Source of the DNA: Welwitschia mirabilis
Lineage: Eukaryota; Gnetophyta; Gnetopsida; Welwitschiales
DNA: 44,464 bases
Direction of reading: 5' to 3'
NCBI GenBank assembly: GCA_051453625.1
Contig: JBOZIK010000001.1
Span: 96,990,582-97,035,045, forward strand
Shown here: piece by piece, positions 18,624 to 30,041 of the stretch
How the letters are laid out: the number at the start of each line of letters is the position of its first letter
How positions within the stretch are numbered: position 1 is the first letter of the stretch
The notes under the pieces: generated by a model
The model's input: only the letters and a program-made list of their open reading frames with translations
Databases searched by the model: none
What the model was told of the DNA's origin: nothing
Made by a program: the position numbers and the translations under genes

Positions 18624-19941
18624 TGTTGGATTATGTTTTGTTAATTGATGTCAAACTAATGTCTTGTGTATAGCAAACATTGTGTATTTTGTGTAGAAGA
18701 GTTTAAGGTTTTTGCAGGTTGAAAAATGGAGCTAAAATATGCACTAGAAACCTACTTAATTGTTTCACCCTCCAAAGGGGTCGACCAAATCCTAAAGGGG
18801 TCGATCGCACCTGAAGCTGTTAAAGAAAAATAGACCGCATTCAGAGGGGTTGATTGGATTTTGATGGGATCTATCGAACCTGTAACTTAGAGAACCAAAG
18901 TTCCTAAACCGAATGGTAAGGGATTAACCAGATTTTCATGTGGTCAGCCAAATTTGAGGACCTTATAGACAATATTCCTAGACTGAGAGATAAGGGGTCG
19001 ACTAGACCCAGGATGGGGTCAATCAGACTGGGATTAACTGGACCCAAATGGGTTCGACTAGATATGAAGATGTAAAAACTTAGGGCAACTGGATCTTTCT
19101 CTTGGGCGACCTGTGTAATTCACGGCATCACATGGGGTCAATCAGATTATTGTGGAATCGACTAAACGACACGGAAAATAAATTTTTCTAAATGTTATGT
19201 ATCTGTTATCTAGCCATTAGGTGGCTGTTTTCTAGTCGTTTATAGATGTTGGAGGTGCAATTCACATGTACTAAATCCTAATAGCCTTCTCTTATAAATA
19301 GCTAAGCCATAGATGATGAATCGATCTTTTTGGAAATACTCTCATTCAGCTAGATCATTTTGGATCTAAAAGATCAAAGATGTGCATTGGCATTGTTATA
19401 ATTGTTGTATCTTGGTTTCTACATTTCTGACCAGAGGAGATCTATCATTGGCTATCTATTTCATTAAAATCAGATCTAGAGCTTCATTAGGTGTAATTAT
19501 ATAGGAGGAGAGCTTCATATATTATACTAAATAAGAAAGAGTGATATCTATGCTTTTGAGGCATCACTACATCACTATTCTATTTGTTAAAGGTTGAGAC
19601 TAAGCCTTGAAAAGTCCATTCTAAAGGTTGAGACTTATCCTAGAAAAGTCCATTTGTAAAAGGTTATAGGTGAACCTAGAATACCTAGTGGAGTAACAGA
19701 GATATGAGATCTAGCTTGGAAGAAGCTGATCATTAAGAGTGGAGTAGGAAGTTTCCCAAACCACTATAAATCTAGCTTACATCAAATTGGTAGTTTGTGC
19801 TTTTAGTTTTTGATTCTTTACTTTTAGTATTTTATCATATTATTTTCATATGTAAGTTGTATTTCAAATGGATTCATTTTAGATTAATTATTGTATTTTT
19901 GAAAGGACCTATTCATCCCCTCCAAGGTTCCGATCCTATCA
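18624..19941 (+). repeat. 3' LTR of element B
   Basis: TGTTGGATTATG to CCTATCA, 1318 bp, direct repeat of 10009-11341. TATA box TATAAATAG at 19293-19301. U3 (about 18777-19165) contains about eleven degenerate GGGGTCGACC-like motifs, better preserved here than in the 5' LTR. It is followed by CATAT, the right target-site copy. Confidence 0.88.
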
Positions 19942-20219
19942 CATATCTTCTCTGAATATATCTCAAGTTCCTTAAAATTTCCTTTATTAAAGAAGAATTC
20001 TCTTGATAAAACCCTTTTCCTTATTAAAATATTAGATTCTCGCAATCATCATATAAAGGAAGCTCTTATCATGGCAGGCTATTAGATTACATGGAAGGCT
20101 ATCAGATTACAGATACTTTAGAAGAAGCTAGAAGTTCTCATAAAAAAGAGGCAGAAGAAGAAAAAGAGGAGGACTATAAGTCCAAAGAAGAATCTAAATA
20201 AGAAGAAGAGTTTGATTAG
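19942..20219 (+). pseudogene. Element A ORF X, C-terminal part, after the nested insertion
   Basis: Starts with the right target-site copy. The translated sequence (SSSLKFPLLKKNSLDKTLF, HIKEALI) aligns with the C-terminal part of the other X copies (TSSKKSPTSTSKEASPNETL, PIKEVLI), which shows that X of element A was cut by B. The end is very acidic and Lys-rich (KKEAEEEKEEDYKSKEESK), then TAA and TAG at 20217-20219. This charged tail is longer than in the B copies. Confidence 0.65.
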
Positions 20220-20651
20220 CTCTTTTTCTTGTGTTTCTCTCCTTTATTATTAATGTCAAAAGGGGAAGAAACTATAGTATTGTTTTCCATATCTATTATT
20301 TTATGCTATTGTTTTAAAGTCTACTTATGTTCAAACATCTATTTTTTCTATAGTTTTCTTATATGCTTAGCCATAGATACTACTTTTGCAAATATATCTT
20401 AAATAGATCTATCAGTGCTACAATATTTGTCTATTACCTATTACTTTATCAATGCTCAATAATTATTTTATTTTAAGTTCTATTCCCCATTGTTTAATAT
20501 ACTCTAATGATATTATACATTTTCCTTACCATTAAAATATCATGTATTATGCATGACATATCGATAGGAGGAGTTTACAAAGTCTTCCATTAAATTGGTA
20601 TTATTTATTTCTGATTCTGTATAATTTATCATCAATGTCAAAGGGAAAGAT
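20220..20651 (+). promoter_or_regulatory. 3' non-coding region of element A with polypurine tract
   Basis: AT-rich, non-coding. Purine tracts AAAAGGGGAAGAAA (20260-20273) and AAAGGGAAAGA (20640-20650). The second directly precedes the LTR and has ATCAATGTC just before it, as in element B. Confidence 0.65.
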
Positions 20652-22269
20652 TATTAAGTTATTTCATCAAATTAATGTCAAACTAACATATCGTCTATAG
20701 ATTGAATATGTTAAAAAATTTATAGGTTGTTGAAGCCTTTTAGAATAGATGATCATGGATGTTTTTCTTAGGATTTCGTTTCCAAAAAGTATCTAAGTTT
20801 AAGAGGGGTCAATCCTATTTCATAAGGGGATGACTAGACCTAAACAAAGATAGTCAACTAAATTTCATAAGGGGTTCACTAGACCTAGGCAAATGTAATT
20901 GATTAAACATCAGCTATGATTAATTAGGTTAATTAATGTGAGTAACTTGGATCAATCAGATGAGAAAGGGGTTGATCAAATTAAGTGATAATAATTAATT
21001 AGGTCTATTAGATGTTTCAAAGGATTGACCAATTAGAATGAGAGAAAAACTTTCTAGACTATTTTCTAGATGTTACTCTATACCAGATCTAGCCATTATT
21101 GTGTCAGGCCCAATTATCTATGAAATAAACTTGTATCCTATATAAATAAATGTATAGGAAACTTTTGTCCATCAATTTTTCTAAGAAAAAGGACATTATA
21201 CTATTAATATCTTTTCTGGTTAAGGCACACGTATACAGTGCAAGAGCTTTTACTTGTGAACTATTACTCCAAGAAGTGTGGTCCTTCATTATTGTACTTT
21301 AGATTGAGTGAACTAGTGCATTTAGGCATACTTCTTTTACTAATAGGTTTGCTCTATAAAGGTTGAGATTGAGCCTCAAAAAGTCCATTAGTAAAGGTTA
21401 CAGGTTGACCTAAAAATCTAGAAGAAAAGTAACAAAGATTCAAATCAACCTAGNNNNNNNNNNNNNNNNNNNNNNNNNNNNNNNNNNNNNNNNNNNNNNN
21501 NNNNNNNNNNNNNNNNNNNNNNNNNNNNNNNNNNNNNNNNNNNNNNNNNNNNNNNNNNNNNNNNNNNNNNNNNNNNNNNNNNNNNNNNNNNNNNNNNNNN
21601 NNNNNNNNNNNNNNNNNNNNNNNNNNNNNNNNNNNNNNNNNNNNNNNNNNNNNNNNNNNNNNNNNNNNNNNNNNNNNNNNNNNNNNNNNNNNNNNNNNNN
21701 NNNNNNNNNNNNNNNNNNNNNNNNNNNNNNNNNNNNNNNNNNNNNNNNNNNNNNNNNNNNNNNNNNNNNNNNNNNNNNNNNNNNNNNNNNNNNNNNNNNN
21801 NNNNNNNNNNNNNNNNNNNNNNNNNNNNNNNNNNNNNNNNNNNNNNNNNNNNNNNNNNNNNNNNNNNNNNNNNNNNNNNNNNNNNNNNNNNNNNNNNNNN
21901 NNNNNNNNNNNNNNNNNNNNNNNNNNNNNNNNNNNNNNNNNNNNNNNNNNNNNNNNNNNNNNNNNNNNNNNNNNNNNNNNNNNNNNNNNNNNNNNNNNNN
22001 NNNNNNNNNNNNNNNNNNNNNNNNNNNNNNNNNNNNNNNNNNNNNNNNNNNNNNNNNNNNNNNNNNNNNNNNNNNNNNNNNNNNNNNNNNNNNNNNNNNN
22101 AATTTGTTTATTTCTATTAGATTCTTCTATAATCTCTCATTAAACTCCTTCAGTTAGTTCTTTCCATTTTTGTTTAAAATTATTATTATATGTGCTTAAA
22201 TATTTTAAGAGGAATTTATTACTAAAAATCTATTCACCATCCTCCCTCCCTAGGGTTCGTAATCCTTCA
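20652..22269 (+). repeat. 3' LTR of element A, with a 647-N gap inside
   Basis: Starts TATTAAGTTATTTCATC and shares ATTAATGTCAAACTAA with the LTRs of element B. It has degenerate GTCGAC-like motifs (20805-21025) and a TATA box TATAAATA (21141-21148). It is interrupted by Ns at 21454-22100 and ends with CCCTAGGGTTCGTAATCC then TTCA at about 22269. It is related to, but clearly different from, the LTRs of element B, so A and B are different subfamilies. Confidence 0.75.
21454..22100. other. Assembly gap (647 N) in the 3' LTR of element A
   Basis: Only Ns. Confidence 0.99.
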
Positions 22270-25139
22270 ATATCTATGTATTTAAAGTGCACCTAGACAT
22301 GGGAATCAACATCTTTAGTATAAATTATAGGTAAGACCTGAACATTTGATGATTAAATCTTATACTAATATGACCATCCATGTGTTCTCATTAGCTAAGT
22401 ACACCAGTAATTCTCCTAAGTGCAACATGGATTTCCATGAATTTAACTTCCTCTTAGGAAGAGAACAAAAAAGTGGAAAGAAGAATTCATATTATTAGTA
22501 TCATAAGAATGTCAATTTTCTTTAATTTTAAGGTAAGAAATCAAAATAGAATTTTTTCTATTTGTAGCACACATGTGAAGAAATCTGTAATTTGCATTAC
22601 TTTCTTAGATTCACTATATTTTTGCCCTTTAAAACTAGTAATATTTATTTTAATATGTAAAACCAATTATTCAAAAGAAATTTCTTTTTTTTTAAATTAT
22701 ATAAATTTCCTATATTCCTATCCTTTTGTTTTGAAACTATTGATTGAATTTGAAGAGTTCTTTTTTTCTTTAAATTTAACATATGAACACAATGCTAACA
22801 TTTTATGTTTTCTTTGACATTATTATAAATGAAATTTCTTTGAGCCCTTAGCTTCATCCGTATACCATTCTTGAATTTTTTTATTTTAAATTAGGAAACT
22901 GAAACCAATCATTCATTCATCTAAAAAATTCATGTTTATTTAAATGAGTATGAGTTTGAAGAAGAATTGACCAATGATTTGAACCAATAGAATAAATAGT
23001 TTTACTTTAAGAATCAAAACAAGTTAAGATCTAAGAATCATTCATAAAAAATCTAACTTTTCAAGAATTAAATGAGTATGGATTTGAAGAAGACTTGGCT
23101 AATGATTTGAACCAACACAATAAATAGTTTGACTCTAAGAGCTTGTAGAATTTAGAGTAAATAGGCTCTCATCCAATTGTTTGAGGATCTAAGTAATCCT
23201 AAAGGTAGGAATGAATAATGTGCTAATGATAAAATTTTGAAACTTAGCTAAAATAATGCTTAAAAAATAAATCATGCAAAGAATCAATAAAGCACATACA
23301 AAAGTTTATAGTGGTATGACATAAGCCTACTCCAATCTTAAAGGGTATAACAAGCCTTTATCTCCCTAGTTTTCTTTCTAAAAACATGTCTTTATAATAA
23401 GTACAACTAACCCTTTTCCTTTAGGATTCTTTATCTTATAAAAAACATCAACTCGCTATCTAATAATTTATTAAGAGAGGATAGAAAACATTTAACATAG
23501 GATGTGTATTTTATGCACTAGATATTATCTCATAGTATAATACAAGAAGATGATTGTAGATTTTAATTAACATAATAGAATAGATCAATGTTTAAAGTTA
23601 AAAAAGAAAATAAGTGAAGAATAAGACATTTTTTAAAAAAGGTTCTTCCAAGGTAGCTATTAAATAACTAAGATTTCCTTTTAGATTTGTAGCCAAACTT
23701 ACTTCTAAAAAATCTTTGATTGATTCTTAGCTAATTTTACTAACATTTAATTAACAAAAGATACTTCAACAATAAGTAGAAATCTAAATGTTCTATGAAT
23801 AAAGATCTGATTTCCTAGCATGCACTTATTCAAATTATATGTCTAGAGAATATGGACATCCCATTAAGAAGATATAGATGTCCTAGCTTATAATCTATAA
23901 AATTGTATGCTTAAAAACTTGTGATGTCCTAATAAGAAATCTCAAACTTCTTTGGGTTTCTTAATTAAAGAAATACATAGTTGAGACAACTCAAAATCCT
24001 CATTAAAATAAGCAATCTTTTCAACACTAGCACCTATTTTATAGTCATGGGAATCCTTCTATTATTACTTACTTACACTTTCTTGGGAATCAAGGTAAAT
24101 TTTTTCATAATAGGTTTTAATTTCCTTTCTTGATTTAATGCAAACTCCAAAACTAGATGTGTGGATTTTAGATATCATGTTGATTATCTATTAAATATAT
24201 TTTTTCATTCATGACATATATAGTGGTTAAATATATTTTCATTCATAACATATATAGATGTATGGATTTTGAATATCATGATGATTATCTATTAAATATA
24301 TTTTTCATTCATGACATATATAGTGGTTAAATTAGTAGATATTAAAATATGAATAAAAGTAGAAGATGATCAAATTAGTTTTTAGTACTTAAATAATATT
24401 TGAAAAAATAATATTCTTATAGGTGTTAGTTTGATAGTTTAGGTAGTATTACTAATTTATAAAGGTTAACTGTTGATTCCATACTAATTAATAGTTACAA
24501 AACCTTATAACCTGTTAACTACATAAATAGTTTGATATGTTCTTTACATATTAAAAAAATATAATTATCTTCTATATCATCAAAACCAAAGTATTTAATT
24601 ATCATTAATTAGTGAATTGATTTTTTCATAATAAATAGTTCGAGGGATCAATCAATTATCTCATAACTTTTAGTAACACAAGTGTATCCTACACTTACAT
24701 ATGTATGCACATAAGTTTCTAAATCAATTGATCTTCATGGTTATAAAACTAAAAATAAACTAACTTTTCTTTTAACTTTGATTAAATGTTTTAATCTTGA
24801 TGATATTAAAGATGATTGTATTTAAATAGGCTACTAATAAAGAAGTTGTAATAAATATCATTAAATTTATTAGGGTAATGAATAGCTTTTTAAGCTATAT
24901 GTAATGAATAGCTTTTTAAGCTATATGATTAACCTTTTGTACATGGTGGTTTTAACAATGACCTTTAATAATAAAATAATTAATAACATGAAAATATTTT
25001 AATATCACATCACCTAATAAGTCTTGAATTTCGAAGTTATGCCATTCACAAAATGCATGTTCTAAGTACTAAAATTGTTGTGGCTATCAAATGATCGTAA
25101 TTTAAAAATCTAGTAGGTAATACATAAGAATGATTATAA
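22270..25139. other. AT-rich DNA without recognised genes, with small tandem duplications
   Basis: No coding sequence is supported; an open frame at 22473-22817 has low-complexity composition and no recognisable motif. Notable are an imperfect direct repeat of about 70 bp (22942-23011 and 23070-23139), a repeat with about 101-bp spacing (24157-24234 and 24258-24332), and a perfect 26-bp tandem duplication (24876-24927). A segment near 23290-23350 (tttatagtggtatgac, cctactccaatctt) resembles sequence often seen in plant copia LTRs, but the ends were not found. Confidence 0.5.
24876..24927. repeat. Perfect 26-bp tandem duplication with a hairpin core
   Basis: Two identical units, 24876-24901 and 24902-24927. 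Each has the inverted repeat AGCTT-TTT-AAGCT. There is no gap beside it, so it is not a scaffold-join artefact. Confidence 0.9.
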
Positions 25140-25989
25140 CATAATAATTTTGACACTATAATCATTCAAAAACTACATCTAGATAGTCACAATAGGAAAT
25201 TCTAGCTATCATTACAAATCTAAGTAAAATAAAAGCAATAGTGCAAAATTCAAACTACTTTAGTTTTAAACCTAAAAAGACATCCAATTTTGAAGTGATG
25301 AAGAACCTAAAGTATAGCTCTTTTGATGATGTTAGGATTTTGAATTGTAAAAACTCTTCCCTAAAAATATATTAATATGGATTATCTAAGGAGATTAAGA
25401 TTTTATTAGATTACAAACTTGATCATATAATGTAATCCAATAAGCATTTGATCACACTATTATTCTATTGGTGAGAATGATAACTTTGGTTTGATTGGAC
25501 TTTTTTATGATGTGTAGATCAAGCTTGGATCTTTCAAGAATTGTAAAGATAATTACCTCTACATGGGTAATGAATTTTAATAAGATAGATAAAAGAGAAA
25601 AAATGAAACTTTTTATTTAATGCTAAAGCATAATGTTGCCAATTCATTAACAAGGTTGATAGATTTGGAGCAAAAGGATGGTGATTTAGAATTTGGAAAC
25701 AAGTATCTTGGATTAGAAATACTTTGAATGATGGAAACATGAACGATTTTAATTAGAGGAATTAGTGGTGGATCAATGGGTGTTATTAATTTTGACAAAA
25801 ATATTGAAACCAATTATTAAGGTTATTTGATAATAAGTGAATAACTTCTAAAGTTATTAGAAGAAGCATCTAACAATGGGAATTTTCATTAATAAATTTG
25901 AGGATTTTCTAATTAGTATTTATAAAGGATAGTATGTCTAGAAATGCATCATCAAAAAAGCTTAGTTTAAAAAAATAGGAAAACGCCTT

Positions 25990-26630
25990 AATTCAAGATC
26001 CTAAAAATAAATTAATAGAGATATTATAGACAAATCACAATATGAAAGAATAAATTAAGTGGCTACTACAACTTAACCATCTAGAACTAGAAAAGGAAAA
26101 GTTTGCTAGCTAGAAAATATGTATTCTAAAATCAACTAGGCACTAGTAAAAATAAAAGAATAAAAATACTTATTCCAAGATCTTCAAAATAAATTAAAAG
26201 AGTTCATGTAGGAAAATCATCTTTTAAAAGAACAAATGAAGGGCTACTAGAACTTAATAATATGAAACTAGAAAAGGACAATTCTACTAAATTAGAGGAT
26301 CTAGTATTACAACCCATGAAAGATAATATAGAACTAAATCTAAACATGAAAGATGTTGATATAGAACAAAAATTAGAAGAATAAATAACTAAATAGACAT
26401 TTATTTAAATGAATTAGAACACAAAAATTAAAAAAAATGATTTTATGAAGTGCAGTTGCTAATGTTTAAACCATTAAAAAACCAAAATAGAAAGCAACAA
26501 GATCTATTAATTTTAAAAATAAGAAAGGAAAGCCATATTATTCAAATAGAGATGAGGCTCATTACATGAAATTTGAGGGGTTTAAATAACCCCTCATGAT
26601 AAGCCACAATCAAATATTAGTGGAATCTAC
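25990..26630 (+). pseudogene. Possible LINE ORF1 remnant: repeated coiled coil plus knuckle-like motif
   Basis: Two consecutive, diverged units of about 180 bp (25991-26171 and 26172-26350) encode heptad-like, Lys/Glu/Leu-rich sequence (ENHLLKEQMKGLLELN, KLEKDNSTKLEDLVL). About 170 bp further on is GKPYYSNRDEAHYMKF, which could be a decayed CCHC knuckle (spacing kept, Cys lost). Such a coiled coil and knuckle could be LINE ORF1 or a retrotransposon gag; the position before the endonuclease favours ORF1. Stops throughout. Confidence 0.4.
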
Positions 26631-27119
26631 AAAGNNNNNNNNNNNNNNNNNNNNNNNNNNNNNNNNNNNNNNNNNNNNNNNNNNNNNNNNNNNNNNNNNN
26701 NNNNNNNNNNNNNNNNNNNNNNNNNNNNNNNNNNTCATGATAAGCCACAATCAAATATTAGTGTCATATACAAAGTATTAACATTTTTTGAATTTAAGAA
26801 ACTAAAATGGATGAGATTGAAAGCATTTTAAGTGATCCAAAAAATCTTTTCTAATAGTGGTTTTATCATTCAAGAAGCTCAACGCCATTTAGGAAGTCAA
26901 TCAATAGTGTAAGAAGGAATCTTTCAATTAATTTAGTTCAAAAAAACTAAATACTACATTGTAATTATATTTAAAATAAATCAATATGGTTTTTGGTTAA
27001 CATGATGAATTAATAATAATTCAAGATAACTTTTTAAATCTCATTCTTTGAATTCAAGATCTTATTCTAGTGGTTTGCAACTAGAATAATATTTTAAGAT
27101 AAAGTGAGAAATTTTGAGG

Positions 27120-27800
27120 TTATAACTAGTGGAATATAAGAGTGTAGTGGTTTTGGATGCTATTAGAAATGTTGGTTTGATAAACATTAGTATTTTAAAT
27201 TGTCCTTATACATGGAATAATAATAAGAAGAGGACTAACATAATATATTATAAATAAGATTAATTTAGGAAATCTCCTAAATGAATATAAAGAGTTTTTT
27301 TTACAACTTCTTACAAACTGATAAGATTCAATTTAATCATTAGCCTTTATTCTTAGAATATAAAAGAAACACCATCCTTTAAAACATTTAGGTGAATACA
27401 TCCTTTAATAGATAAAATAGGGATTTCAAACATAGTTAAAGATGTTTGTGGTAGAAGCTTTGAGGAAACAACATAATTTAAATTAGTTTAAAAATTGGAA
27501 AAAATCTACAATAGAGTAAAAATGCAAAAAAACTTGTAATACTTTAAATAAATAAAGCTTTTAAAAGATAGAAAAAATATAGAATAATTTTGACATTGAA
27601 GAAAGGACAAATGGGATTTTAAAGAAGAAACTTAATACTCTTTGAAAATTACATTATATTAAACAAAAAGGAAGATCCTATTCAAGTATCAAAGTGAAGA
27701 TGGAGTGGTTAAAATTTGGTAATTAAGATAGTAGACTTTGTCATGCTAATCAAAATAAAATAACTAGTTTTAAGAAGTTATTAGATGATCAGGTTATAGA
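27120..27800 (+). pseudogene. LINE ORF2 endonuclease end and linker
   Basis: VVLDAIRNVGLINI followed by NCPYTWNNNKKRTNII matches the L1 endonuclease region (FxxAIxxxGLxDLxxxGxxFTWxNxRxxxxxIxxRLDR). About 450 bp later EWLKFGN-DSRLCHANQNKI matches the linker before RT (RWLKEGDxNTKFFHxxAxxRxxxNxI). The endonuclease nicks target DNA to prime reverse transcription. Stops and frame changes separate the blocks. Confidence 0.72.
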
Positions 27801-28189
27801 TCTAGACTATAAAAAAACATAGCAGTATATTTTTTTAAAGATCTTCTAGTAGTGGTTATCAAAAATAATGATTTAAAGGTTGGTATTTTTTGTAGGATCA
27901 TGGCTAGGAATATTTCATGATATCAGAAGACTATTCTAAATGAACCTCTAAAAATGGAAAAACTTAAATATTTTGTTTTTGTATGTCAAATAATAATACT
28001 TTAAGTCTTGATGAACTTACAACTAAATTTAAAGCTTTTTGAAATGAAATTGAAGAATATATTTATGCTTCTATTAGTGAATTTTGGAGAACAAAAAAAA
28101 AATCTTGAAAAAGATGAACCAAACCTAGATTGTTCTTATTTCCATAATAAAAAATGTTGAGAAAATCATTGATTCTAGGATAATTAGTT

Positions 28190-28760
28190 TGTATTACACT
28201 TTATACAAAAGTTTCTCTAAGCTTTATAGTTAATAAATGAAAAGTATTATTCCTTTCTTGATACAATAGAAACAAGTTGACTTTCTTGAAGGAAGAACTA
28301 CCTAACGTTAGTTGATCCTTCTTTAGAGGATATTTCATTCTATAGTTGACAAGATGAATTCACTTTGGCCTTAATGGAAGTAAGGCCTATACTAGATTAT
28401 ATTAGAGCTAGAAGAAATATATGAATTTTCTACTTATTGAATTTAGAAATTTAAGGCTTGTTTTTATAAGTGTAACCTATGTATTAAGGATCAATGATTA
28501 CTTAACATAACATTTTTCCCTTACAAATGGATTAAGGAAATGTGATCTAATATCATCATATTTATTTGTTTTTATAATGGAAGGTTTTAAAAGCTCATTA
28601 AAGAAAATAAAAAGGGAGGTATATTAAAGAAGATTTAGCTAGCAGTAGGTTTGAAGGTTTTACATTCATTAGCAATTTATAGATGATGTGTTTTTTTTAA
28701 GAGTATAAGATCAAGTGTAGACTATCAAATAATTTCTTGTTCATTTTTAAAGTGAATTTT
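28190..28760 (+). pseudogene. LINE ORF2 reverse transcriptase core
   Basis: VDFLEGR at about 28279 is the QxxFxxGRxxxD-type block. NGLRKCDLISSYLFVFIMEG (about 28525-28588) matches the NGxRQGDPLSPxLFxxxMEGF block. QFIDDVFFL (28673-28699) is the QFADDTLFF active site, with both Asp kept and Ala changed to Ile. The blocks are in different frames. RT would make cDNA at the nicked target. Confidence 0.78.
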
Positions 28761-28989
28761 ATAAAAAGTAAATTTTATGTATTTAGTATGAAGATGGCAC
28801 ATTAGGACATGTATGAAAATCGATTCTATTGTGCTTTGGATATTCCTCATAATACTTGGGAATCCCCTTGGGAAATTCTACCTTCCAAAACAAAATGAGT
28901 TAAATTCATTAGGAAGAGGTGATTCTTAAAGTGAAAGAACACTTAAATGAATGAAAATCTTAATGTCTATCTTAGATTGTGAAAATTTA

Positions 28990-29570
28990 GCCACTTTAAA
29001 ATGCTTTTTAAATTCTACCCATGTTTCTTATGTCCTACTTTAAGGCCCTACTTACAGTCATTAAGTGTATTAAAAAGTCTAAAAGATAATTTCTTTGAAA
29101 GTCTTAAGAGAAATAATACTTATATACTTTATAGTATGATGAGATATGTAAAGACAAACTTAATGGAGATTGGGGTCTTAAGAATCTATTATCTTTTAAT
29201 ATGGTTTTGTTAGAAAATTTAGTTTAGCAAGTTTATGAAGGAAATAATAGTTATACAAGCAACTTTATGAAGGTAATAATAGTTCCCAAGGAATGTATAT
29301 TTTGTGATACTTATGAAATAGTTAAAGAAGCTTCCTACAAAATCTTATGTCAAAGAAAGGAAGATAATGGTTTTGAAGGAGTGTACCTTTTTTAATATTT
29401 ATAAAATAGTTGATCATATTTTTCTGGATTATACCTATATAAAAAAAATTGATGGAAGAATCAAGATTCTGATAAGTTTTAAACTTCAAAGAAACATAAT
29501 TTAAAATATATTTGAAAGGTAAAGAGTAACTAGAAATTATAAAAAAAAAGATACTTTACAAATGACTTCT
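28990..29570 (+). pseudogene. LINE ORF2 C-terminal region
   Basis: A block equivalent to the I-x-R-x-FLWxG...W...C-P-K-x-GGLG-x-R-x-LxxFNxALLxKW segment after L1 RT can be followed: KDNFFESLKR, then GDWGLKNLLSFNMVLLENL. The next 300 bp have ECIFCDTYE, a place for the Cys/His-rich motif. Fragmented by frameshifts. Confidence 0.65.
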
Positions 29571-30041
29571 ACTTATAAATTTATGATATGAGGTTTAAAG
29601 GAAATGCATCTAATGGAGTTTTGAAAGTAAAAAGGACAAACTAGTTCTTTAATTTCTCATCCTTTAGAATGGAGAAATGTAGTAAGAGTCTGGTTAGAAA
29701 CTTGAACCTTTAGTAGATTCAGATATGTTATTTTAATAATGCACAATTCTAGATAAAACAACAGTAATATTAAGAAATTCTACCTTTTAACATAGATCTA
29801 GACAATACAAAAGTAATAGTGGGAAATTCCAGCTACTTTAAGTTTAGACCTAGAAAAGTTAGTATGATTAGTCTAGCTACATTTACTTAAGAATATGATT
29901 TTTGTTATATTCATTTAATGCATTGATCTATTTACTCTCTTTACTCTATAATGTTATTCCTTACCATGAAGATGTTGTAATATTTGATGTCTTTTATAAC
30001 CCTTTAATGAAAAAGGAGTTTTCATTTCTCATCAAAAAATT

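Larger units (their letters stand above)
10009..19941 (+). mobile_element. Element B: pol-less Sirevirus-like element, gag-protease-X twice between two LTRs
   Basis: Two direct LTRs of 1333 and 1318 bp (10009-11341 and 18624-19941) bound an interior of about 7.3 kb. A tRNA-iMet-type primer site follows the 5' LTR and a purine tract precedes the 3' LTR. The interior has gag, protease and X (11408-14879), a 100-N gap, then gag (C-terminal part), protease and X again (14980-17974). No integrase, RT or RNase H motif is found in either module. It is inserted in X of element A: the two X parts of A join cleanly when B and one target-site copy are removed. The gap at 14880-14979 may hide an LTR or other sequence, so B could also be two tandem elements. 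Confidence 0.75.
6723..22269 (+). mobile_element. Element A: Sirevirus-like (SIRE/Maximus) copia retrotransposon, 5' part missing, interrupted by element B
   Basis: The order is the end of the integrase linker, RT, RNase H, a spacer, the env-position ORF X (split by the insertion of element B at 10009-19941), a purine-rich 3' region and a 3' LTR (20652-22269). RT and RNase H match the Sirevirus pattern closely (GDVNSRMYIRHSLK, NRNVIGTKWSFK-like block, KLYKIMIGSLLYLT). The ORF after pol, repeated polypurine-like tracts and a long LTR are known traits of Sireviruses. LTR, gag, protease and integrase of the 5' half are absent from the visible sequence. All coding parts contain stops. Confidence 0.82.
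25140..30041 (+). mobile_element. L1-like LINE, heavily decayed
   Basis: A possible ORF1 remnant (coiled coil, knuckle-like motif), then endonuclease, RT and C-terminal domain remnants of ORF2, and a 3' end of the plant L1 type: a short UTR, a TTTTCATTTCTCATCAAAAAA-like terminus ending in A's near 30041. All parts carry many stops and frameshifts. The 5' boundary is uncertain. A segment at about 25140-25275 is repeated, diverged, in the 3' region at about 29725-29870. Confidence 0.78.

Noticed and set aside
22473-22817. 114-codon open frame in AT-rich DNA
   Set aside because: Phe/Ile/Leu-rich translation of AT-rich sequence, no recognised motif, no supporting context.
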